DNA of 64,000 bases from Xanthobacteraceae bacterium (lineage in GTDB: Bacteria; Pseudomonadota; Alphaproteobacteria; Rhizobiales; Xanthobacteraceae): NCBI GenBank assembly GCA_023954195.1, contig JAMLIK010000001.1:868001-932000 (forward strand). The letters are read 5' to 3'. The stretch's first letter is position 1. Each line of letters begins with the position of its first letter. Below, one piece after another: positions 58,547 through 64,000 of this stretch. The position numbers and the translations under genes are program-made. The notes below the pieces were generated by a model. It worked only from the letters and a program-made list of their open reading frames with translations, had not been told where the DNA came from and made no database searches.

Positions 58547-60237
58547 CAAAGTGGGTCAATCAACTTCTATACGGCGACTGCCTTTCTCTCATGCGCGAAA
58601 TGCCAATGGGCTACGTGGATTTGGTCTACTTGGACCCTCCCTTCAACTCCAACCGCGACTACGCGGCGATCTATGAGGACGAGACCGGTCGCCCTCTCCC
58701 TGAGCAAATCGAGGCATTCAACGATCTGTGGGAGCTTTCGCCGGAGAGGGTCGAAGCGATCAAGATGATGCCGGTGCTAATGCGGGAAGCGGGGGTTCCT
58801 GACGAGGTTGCTGAACTCTGGCGTCATTGGATGCAGGCGCTTCGAAATGCTCAGCCTAGGCTACTTTCGTATCTCTCCTACATGACGGAACGGCTTTTGC
58901 CGCTCCGGTCGATCGTAAAGCCGACCGGTTCGATTTACCTTCATTGTGATCCCACCGCCTCGCACTACATCAAGGCAATGATGGACAGCATCTTTGGCCA
59001 TCAAAACTTCCGAAACGAGATTATCTGGAAGCGCACCTTTGCACATGGCGGCGCGACTCGTTGGGGAGACATTCACGATGTAATCCTATTTTACACGCGG
59101 TCTGACAAATACACTTGGAATAAGGTTCTTCAGGCGCACGACCCAAACTACATAGATACCAAATACCGATTTGTTGATGAGCGAGGACGCTATCGCCTCG
59201 TGGTTTTGACCGGCCCAGGGAAGACGAAGGGCGCGTCTGGTCAGGCGTGGCGCGGCTACAACCCCTCGGATGGAGGCCGACATTGGGCGGTGCCAAAGCG
59301 CGCGATTGACGCGTTGCGCGAGGAAGGCGTCGAGATTCCGCCCGATCTGCACGATCAGCTGGAATTGCTTTACCAGCACAGCTTTATCCGTTTTCCTGAG
59401 CGGGGGCGCGGGGGCGGCCCCGGCGTTCCTGAGTTCAAGCTGTACCTCGAAAAGGGCCAGCCGATTCAGGACATCATTACGGACATTCCACCAATCAACT
59501 CACAGGCGAAGGAACGGCTCGGCTACCCGACGCAGAAGCCGGTTGCGCTTCTTGAGCGCATCATCAAAGCCTCGACCAATGAGGGGGATCGCGTACTAGA
59601 CCCCTTCTGTGGGTGCGCGACTACCATTGAGGCTGCACACGAACTCAAGCGGGAATGGATCGGGATCGACATTGCGATTCACGCCATTAAGCGCGTTGCG
59701 AAGGTGCGGCTTGAAGATCGTCTCGGACTAAGGGAAGGGGTTGATTTCGTCGTCAAAGGCATCCCCGGGTCGCTCGAAGGCGCGAAAGACCTTTGGCAAT
59801 CCGACAAACACCAGTTCCAGAAATGGGCAATTGAACAGGTGGATGGCTTCGTTACAACCAAGAAGACAGACGATGGTGGGATTGACGGGCGCATCTATTT
59901 CTCTCTGCCCGGACAGAGTGAACTTGAGAGCATGGTGATTGAGGTCAAGGGCGGGAAGAACGTTAGTAAGGAGGTGGTCAGGAGCCTGAGGGGAGTACTG
60001 GATCGCGACCAAGCCAAAATGGCCGGGCTCATCATCATGGAAGATATGGGCAGCCGAAAGACAAAGAACTTCCTGAGCGAGTTCGCAGACCTCGGGATGC
60101 TCGACGTTAATGGCGTCAAATATCCGAGGATGCAGCTTCTAACAGTCAGCGACATTCTCGCGGGACAAAGGTTCCTTACGCCCACAGTCGCCAAGGCTCG
60201 CATGATGTCCCAGCCATCGCTTCCATTCGGGCGCTGA
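58543..60237 (+). CDS. DNA methyltransferase with C-terminal Mrr-like nuclease domain (IS passenger)
   Basis: 564 aa. Catalytic DPPF in VYLDPPFNSNRDY at about residue 32. SAM-binding motif I DPFCGCATTIEAA near 352, after the catalytic motif, so a beta-class amino-MTase (N6A or N4C). C-terminal 420-510 has DDGGIDGRIYF and MVIEVKGGKN, a D-x(n)-ExK Mrr-like core. It starts inside the transposase stop (ATGA). It could be a one-polypeptide restriction-modification or methylation-targeting enzyme. Two functions in one protein are inferred from domains, not shown. Confidence 0.83.
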   Translation: MTKWVNQLLYGDCLSLMREMPMGYVDLVYLDPPFNSNRDYAAIYEDETGRPLPEQIEAFNDLWELSPERVEAIKMMPVLMREAGVPDEVAELWRHWMQALRNAQPRLLSYLSYMTERLLPLRSIVKPTGSIYLHCDPTASHYIKAMMDSIFGHQNFRNEIIWKRTFAHGGATRWGDIHDVILFYTRSDKYTWNKVLQAHDPNYIDTKYRFVDERGRYRLVVLTGPGKTKGASGQAWRGYNPSDGGRHWAVPKRAIDALREEGVEIPPDLHDQLELLYQHSFIRFPERGRGGGPGVPEFKLYLEKGQPIQDIITDIPPINSQAKERLGYPTQKPVALLERIIKASTNEGDRVLDPFCGCATTIEAAHELKREWIGIDIAIHAIKRVAKVRLEDRLGLREGVDFVVKGIPGSLEGAKDLWQSDKHQFQKWAIEQVDGFVTTKKTDDGGIDGRIYFSLPGQSELESMVIEVKGGKNVSKEVVRSLRGVLDRDQAKMAGLIIMEDMGSRKTKNFLSEFADLGMLDVNGVKYPRMQLLTVSDILAGQRFLTPTVAKARMMSQPSLPFGR

Positions 60238-60245
60238 ATGATGAT

Positions 60246-60267
60246 AAGCCCATAACTACTTATTCCG
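60246..60267 (-). repeat. Right terminal inverted repeat of the IS1595 element
   Basis: Perfect 22-bp inverse match to 57599-57620. Confidence 0.95.
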
Positions 60268-60275
60268 TTGATGAT
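60268..60275 (+). repeat. Right target-site duplication
   Basis: TTGATGAT, same as 57591-57598. The duplicated bases form the start context of the integrase gene, so the original junction read TTTGATGATCGACATG. Confidence 0.9.
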
Positions 60276-61371
60276 CGACATGCCGAATGAGCGTCCGAGA
60301 TACCTTCAAAAGCAGATTACCCGTCACGGCAAGGTGGCGTGGTACGTCAGGGTGGGACGCGGCAAGAAGACACGGATTTACGGCAAATACGGATCCGACG
60401 AGTTCAAAGACAACTATGACGCCGCAATCTCTGGTCAGCCCCGCGCAAAGAAGGGGGCGAAGCCCGACACACTTGAATGGCTGATCAATCTGCATCGGAA
60501 GTCGGAATATTGGAGCGGCCTCGCAGCATCCACGCGAGTGCAGCGCGAGCGGATCTATCGACAAGTACTCAAGACGGCCGGAAACAAACCTGTCGTCTAC
60601 ATCGACAAACAAGCAATTTTGAAGGGCAAGGAACGACGCAAGGGCACGCCGTCTGAGGCTCGCCATTTCATCGACGCCATGCGATCGCTGTTCAGGTGGG
60701 CGCTGGATTCCGATCTCGTGACGGCCGACCCGACCGCTGGCATCAAGACGGTGAAGCCGGACAAGGCCGGCATCAAGCCGTGGACCGATGAGGATATCGC
60801 GAAGTTTGAAAAACGATGGCCTCGCGGAACTCGCGAGCGCGTTATGTTCGACATATTCGTCTATACCGGCTTGCGGATCGGGGATGCGGCCGTGCTCGGC
60901 AAACAGCACGTCAAAAATGGCCTCATCGCCATTGACACCGAAAAGACCGGCATGAGGGTGACCATTCCGATGCTGGCTCCGCTCGCAGCCACACTAAAGG
61001 CCGGACCGACTGGCGATCTGACTTACATCGCGACCGAGGCTGGGCGCGGGATGCTCAAAACGAGCGTCGGCAACGCCTTCAGAAGTGCCGCCCGCGCGGC
61101 CGGCGTGAACAAGTCACCACACGGCATCCGGAAGGCCGCAGCGACCCACGCTGCCGACAACGGCGCGACCGAGGCTGAGTTGGAAGCGATTTTCGGCTGG
61201 CGTGGCGGCGCTATGGCCTCTCACTACACCCGCGAGGCGAATCGAAAGAAGCTTGCCAAGGGTGCAATCTCGAAGTTGGCGCGGGGAAAAAACAGAACTT
61301 CCATGCTACCACCTGACGATGTGGTGGTAGCATCAAGCGAAAAATGTAAGCAAAGTCAGAGGCGAAAATGA
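60271..61371 (+). CDS. Tyrosine recombinase (prophage integrase)
   Basis: About 366 aa. Core-binding N-terminal part to about residue 170; catalytic domain: Arg in YTGLRIGDAA, HGIRKAAATHA (His-x-x-Arg), FGWRGGAMASHYTRE (Tyr nucleophile). Start ATG 60271; the IS lies directly upstream and no good ribosome site remains. The stop codon (TGA 61369-61371) lies inside the attR core, and arm-type motifs at 61304-61332 are inside the coding sequence. It is the last gene of the plus early operon. Confidence 0.92.
   Translation: MIDMPNERPRYLQKQITRHGKVAWYVRVGRGKKTRIYGKYGSDEFKDNYDAAISGQPRAKKGAKPDTLEWLINLHRKSEYWSGLAASTRVQRERIYRQVLKTAGNKPVVYIDKQAILKGKERRKGTPSEARHFIDAMRSLFRWALDSDLVTADPTAGIKTVKPDKAGIKPWTDEDIAKFEKRWPRGTRERVMFDIFVYTGLRIGDAAVLGKQHVKNGLIAIDTEKTGMRVTIPMLAPLAATLKAGPTGDLTYIATEAGRGMLKTSVGNAFRSAARAAGVNKSPHGIRKAAATHAADNGATEAELEAIFGWRGGAMASHYTREANRKKLAKGAISKLARGKNRTSMLPPDDVVVASSEKCKQSQRRK
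61304..61332. promoter_or_regulatory. Arm-type inverted motif pair near attR
   Basis: TGCTACCACC (61304-61313) and GGTGGTAGCA (61323-61332) are exact inverse copies and match the pair near attL. They lie in the integrase C-terminal coding region (SMLPPDDVVVASS). Confidence 0.75.
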
Positions 61372-61391
61372 AAAAGGCAGGGCCTGAGAAA
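61366..61391. other. attR core
   Basis: Right 26-bp copy of the core. Here the complementary arm follows, so the hairpin is restored on the host side. Integrase stop lies in the first six bases of the core. Confidence 0.92.
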
Positions 61392-61401
61392 CCCTGCCTT
61401 T
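61373..61401 (-). terminator. Host terminator hairpin serving as attB
   Basis: Minus strand: AAAGGCAGGG, 9-base loop, CCCTGCCTTT, then TTC-rich tail. A 10-bp perfect stem, followed by TTTTTC. It would end a host minus-strand transcript. Prophage insertion replaced the bases just past the stem with phage sequence but kept the core, so termination should survive. Confidence 0.8.
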
Positions 61402-61832
61402 CCACCTGCGCCAGCCCTGTCGCGCGGGGGTTTCCACATCGCCCCGCGCCACCGCCGATCTTCGTTCTCAGCCACCCTGCCGGAATTGCCCGCGCCAGCC
61501 CTTGGAGAAGCCGGCGACAGTCCAAATCCGGAATGTCTTGCAACTCTTGGAGTGAGGTCATCCTACCGGGATTTTCGGGGAGTGGAAGCCAATCCTTAAT
61601 TCATCGTTAACGGCCCTGCCCGGCGGGCCGGCAGGTCGCGTTGGCCGCCAGTGGTTACCGCCGTCTTAAGATCCATGGTTAATTTAACCTTACCGGCACA
61701 AAGTCCGGATAACTCCCTCTTAGGGCATGGACGCTGCATGGCCTCCCCTGCGACAACAAAAAGGGAGCCAGCGGTGCATGAGGACGGGACAACCCTGTCC
61801 CATTGGGGGCGACCGCGGGTCAGGTCCGAGTT
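61402..61832. other. Host intergenic region right of attR
   Basis: About 430 bp. A minus-strand frame (61561 down to attR) reads QELQDIPDLDCRRLLQG... and in the uninterrupted chromosome would end in attL-side bases (FFISIRT), so it would differ only in its last residues. It may be a small protein, or a small RNA whose terminator is attB. A short hairpin (GGACAACCCTGTCC) lies before the PAS gene. Nothing else is supported. Confidence 0.45.
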
Positions 61833-62390
61833 ATGAAACATCCAGCAAGCCGTGATTTTTTCGCCTATTGGGATGAAAAGCGCGGCGTCAACGCAGCCCC
61901 GGACCGCAGCCAGCTCGAACCCGGCCCGGTGCGCGAACTGCTCGGCGATATCTTCGTGCTGTCCTACGATCCCAATGCCGGATATCCGTTCCGAGTGGCG
62001 GGAACCAGGGTCTGCGCCCTGCTCGGCGGCGACCTCAAGGGGCAGGAATTCGCCGGCCTGTTCGAACCGGCAAGCCGCGCCGAGATCGAGGACATCCTTG
62101 GCGCCGTCACCGCGGACAAGCTCGCCGCCGTCGCCGGTGTCGCCGCCCGCACCCCGGAGGGGCGATCCGTTCCGCTCGAATTGCTGCTGCTGCCGTTCGA
62201 CACCCGCGCCCACACCCCGATCAGCCTGACCGGGCTGCTGGTGCCGTTCGCCGACGGCGACCATGCGCTGAGCGGCCTGACCCTGACGTCGTGGCGCTAC
62301 ATGGGCCACGCCCCGATGCGCTTCGCGCCGCGCGTGCTGCGGAAACTGGCGCTGGCGCGCGGCCTGATGGTCTACGAGGGCCTGATCTAA
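61833..62390 (+). CDS. PAS_5 domain protein
   Basis: 185 aa. MKHPASRDFFAYWDEKRGVN, then REL LGDIFVLSYDP (PAS core), VAGTRVCALLGGDLKGQEFAGLFEP, LLLPFDTRAHTPISLTGLLVPF. This matches the alphaproteobacterial PAS_5 family, a sensor domain without effector. ATG 61833 is used; a longer TTG start is unlikely. Host gene. Confidence 0.88.
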   Translation: MKHPASRDFFAYWDEKRGVNAAPDRSQLEPGPVRELLGDIFVLSYDPNAGYPFRVAGTRVCALLGGDLKGQEFAGLFEPASRAEIEDILGAVTADKLAAVAGVAARTPEGRSVPLELLLLPFDTRAHTPISLTGLLVPFADGDHALSGLTLTSWRYMGHAPMRFAPRVLRKLALARGLMVYEGLI

Positions 62391-62509
62391 CAGGCTGTTG
62401 AAAATGGCTCCGTGCCCCGGTCAGCGGCTCGCGGGCGTAACGCGGCGTTAACCCTAAACGCCGTAGGGTTGGGTTCTGCCCGTGACCCGGCCCACCGGTG
62501 CAATTCAAC

Positions 62510-63124
62510 ATGGCTTTCGCGCAAAAACAATCCAAGCATCCGCTTCCCCAGGAGCGACGGCGCTTCCAGCGGGTGAAGGTTCACCTGCTCGGCCGCTACA
62601 TGCTGCCGGACCGGCGCGAATATCCGTGCCAGGTAATCAACATGTCGCCCGGCGGCGTGGCGATGCTGGCGCCGGGCATCGGCAAGGTCGGCGACCGCGT
62701 GATCGCCTATCTCGATCACATCGGTCGGGTCGAGGGCAAAATCACCCGCATCATCGACAACGGCTTCGCGATGAGCGTCGGCGCGACGCCGCGCAAGCGC
62801 GACAAGCTGGCCTCGCAACTGACCTGGCTCGCCAACCGCGATATCCTCAACCTGCCCGAGGATCGCCGGCACGATCGCATCACGCCGCGCAATCCCATCG
62901 CCACCCTCTCGGTGGAGGGCGGCCAGCGCATGACCTGCCGCATCATCGACCTGTCGCGGTCGGGCGCGGCGATCGCCTCCGAATATCAGCCGCCGGTCGG
63001 GGCGATGGTTTCGCTCGGTCGGGTGCAGGCCAGGGTTGTCCGTCATCTCGACGAAGGCTGCGCGCTCGAATTCCTTCACGAGCAGCCGATCGAAACTCTG
63101 GAAGACAGCGTCACCGCCCGGTAA
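62510..63124 (+). CDS. Double PilZ-domain protein
   Basis: 204 aa. PilZ1: RRRFQRVKVHLLGRYMLPDRREYPCQVINMSPGG, with RxxxR and SxxG c-di-GMP motif. PilZ2: RRHDRITPRNPIATL, then CRIIDLSRSGAAI. Expected to bind c-di-GMP and control surface or motility functions. Host gene, 119 bp after the PAS protein. ATG 62510 chosen over GTG 62498. Confidence 0.88.
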   Translation: MAFAQKQSKHPLPQERRRFQRVKVHLLGRYMLPDRREYPCQVINMSPGGVAMLAPGIGKVGDRVIAYLDHIGRVEGKITRIIDNGFAMSVGATPRKRDKLASQLTWLANRDILNLPEDRRHDRITPRNPIATLSVEGGQRMTCRIIDLSRSGAAIASEYQPPVGAMVSLGRVQARVVRHLDEGCALEFLHEQPIETLEDSVTAR

Positions 63125-63455
63125 ACGCGCGGACCTTCCCTTTTCCCCTCCATCGGGGCTTCCGAACCTCCGCCTGCCGTCCGGCGGGCGGCTGAAACCG
63201 CCATTTCACGCCCCCACCCGCGTTAACGCGCCAGTCGATTCCGGTCGCGCGAACGCGAATTTGCGGCGTTTGGCCGGTTAATCGATAAAATTTGAATCAA
63301 ATGCCGATCTGTAAAATTTGATGCAAATTCGATTCAAGTATTCGGAGAATTTTCGAAAGTATTGATCTGCATTCATCTCAATTGTACTTTAGCGACTTAG
63401 CCGCGCTGCAAATCCTTTGTGCGAATAGTGGTCCCAACAAGAAACGGGGGCCACA
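63125..63455. promoter_or_regulatory. AT-rich upstream region of the BTLCP gene
   Basis: 330 bp. AT-rich part 63240-63420 contains ATTTGA-A-TCAAAT (63290-63302) and repeats of AAAATTTGA. Likely promoter and operator for the following gene. No motif of a known regulator is certain. Confidence 0.5.
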
Positions 63456-64000
63456 ATGTTTAAATTCGGACAGGGGAAAGGACTGGCGATCATCGCCGTT
63501 CTGTTTGGGCTGATGACCGCCGCGCACGCCGGCAACGCACACGTGCAATATGCAAGCACTCAATATGCAAGCCTTGGCGACGTCGCCCGCGCACCGATCG
63601 GCTGGGTCGAATTCTGCGCCGAAAATCCGAGCCAATGCCGGGGCGGCGCGACGCAAGCCCGCGATATCGTGATGACGCAGACCGCCTGGAAGGACCTGCT
63701 GCGGGTCAATCGTTGGGTCAACGACACCGTCAAGCCGATGACCGACATGGAGCATTGGGGCCTCGTCGAGAAGTGGTCGCTGCCGACCGACGGCTACGGC
63801 GATTGCGAGGACTATGTCCTGCTCAAGCGCAAGATGCTGATCGATGCCGGCTGGCCGCGCGAGGCGCTGCTAATCACCGTGGTGCGCGACAAGAAGGGCG
63901 ACGGCCACGCCGTGCTCACGGTGAAATCCAACAAAGGCGAGTTCATTCTCGACAACCAGAACGAGGATGTCGTCGCCTGGACCGAGACCGGCTACCGCTT
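63456..64000 (+). CDS. BTLCP transglutaminase-like cysteine peptidase, 3' partial
   Basis: 181 codons in the window; the gene continues past the end. Residues 1-25 are a signal peptide (KGLAIIAVLFGLMTAAHAG). ARAPIGWVEFCAENPSQCRG, then YGDCEDYVLLKRKMLIDAGWP (Cys of triad), KKGDGHAVLTVKS (His) and EFILDNQN (Asp) match the DUF920/BTLCP family. In proteobacteria such enzymes process surface adhesins in c-di-GMP pathways, interesting beside a PilZ protein. ATG 63456 preceded by CGGGGGCC. Confidence 0.92.
   Translation, partial: MFKFGQGKGLAIIAVLFGLMTAAHAGNAHVQYASTQYASLGDVARAPIGWVEFCAENPSQCRGGATQARDIVMTQTAWKDLLRVNRWVNDTVKPMTDMEHWGLVEKWSLPTDGYGDCEDYVLLKRKMLIDAGWPREALLITVVRDKKGDGHAVLTVKSNKGEFILDNQNEDVVAWTETGYR

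Larger units (their letters stand above)
57599..60267 (+). mobile_element. IS1595-family element with a passenger methyltransferase-nuclease gene
   Basis: 2669 bp. Perfect 22-bp inverted repeats at 57599-57620 (CGGAATAAGTAGTTATGGGC...) and 60246-60267, and an 8-bp direct target duplication, the family size. Inside: an ISXO2-like transposase and a second gene coupled to it by ATGA. No other gene is inside. It inserted at the junction between the small integrase-linked gene and the integrase, with the transposase in the same direction. Confidence 0.92.
6672..61391. mobile_element. Integrated siphovirus-type prophage (about 54.7 kb)
   Basis: The boundaries are a 26-bp perfect direct repeat at 6672-6697 and 61366-61391. 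Inside are a tyrosine integrase at the right end, a CI/Cro-like switch near 43.5 kb, a replication block, terminase, HK97-type head genes, long-tail genes and lysis genes, a complete set for a temperate long-tailed phage. The minus-strand block (7110-43474) holds replication and late genes; the plus-strand block holds the repressor operon and a long early operon ending in the integrase. About 2.7 kb of the length is a later IS1595 insertion. No structural gene looks truncated. Confidence 0.96.

Overview
The window comes from an alphaproteobacterium of the Bradyrhizobium/Rhodopseudomonas/Nitrobacter group. This rests on the high-GC genes, on recognisable family sequences (ThrRS, a BTLCP-type transglutaminase-like peptidase, a PAS_5-type protein, double-PilZ) and on an extragenic palindromic repeat typical of the group. 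It is host chromosome interrupted by one large integrated prophage.

Left host arm (1-6671): thrS (5' end outside the window), a nitroreductase, a proline-rich secreted protein, a patatin-like phospholipase, a two-CBS-domain protein and a rhomboid protease. Right host arm (61392-64000): a short region whose minus strand ends in the terminator hairpin used as attB, a PAS_5 protein, a PilZ protein and a BTLCP peptidase that runs off the window.

Prophage (6672-61391, about 54.7 kb): bounded by a 26-bp direct repeat (attL 6672-6697, attR 61366-61391). It is a tailed siphovirus with HK97-type head genes and a very long tape measure. The minus strand reads leftward from a Cro-like gene at 43474: DNA methylase, DnaA domain-IV protein, RuvC-like resolvase, RecB-like nuclease, probable ssDNA-binding protein, Prim-Pol/helicase, HNH, TerS, TerL, protease-capsid fusion, portal, collagen-like fibre, connectors, tail tube, tail chaperones joined by a -1 frameshift, tape measure, tail tip, fibre, endolysin and small membrane (lysis) proteins. 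Nearly all junctions are ATGA or TGATG overlaps.

The plus strand reads rightward in two blocks. The first (43559-45774) is the CI/S24 repressor with a secreted protein and small coiled-coil or membrane proteins, closed by a terminator at 45777; this is the block expected to be expressed in the lysogen. The second starts at a sigma70-like promoter at 47074-47102 with a repressor operator in its spacer. It runs through a ParB-like and a DGQHR-like protein, a DUF6745 protein with 21 copies of a 12-bp repeat, a C5 methyltransferase gene with a second long open frame on the same strand, many small coupled genes, an HNH-AP2 endonuclease, a small integrase-linked gene and the tyrosine integrase.

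An IS1595-family element (57599-60267; 22-bp perfect inverted repeats, 8-bp target duplication) sits exactly at the start of the integrase gene. It carries an ISXO2-like transposase and, overlapping it by ATGA, a passenger gene encoding a DNA methyltransferase with a C-terminal Mrr-like nuclease domain. The insertion removed the integrase's original upstream translation context, so the prophage may be immobilised.

The points most worth a second look are the operator-controlled second promoter, the tail-chaperone frameshift, the methyltransferase-nuclease passenger, the dual-frame methylase locus, the EF-hand loops in the tape measure and the hypervariable-looking repeat array.
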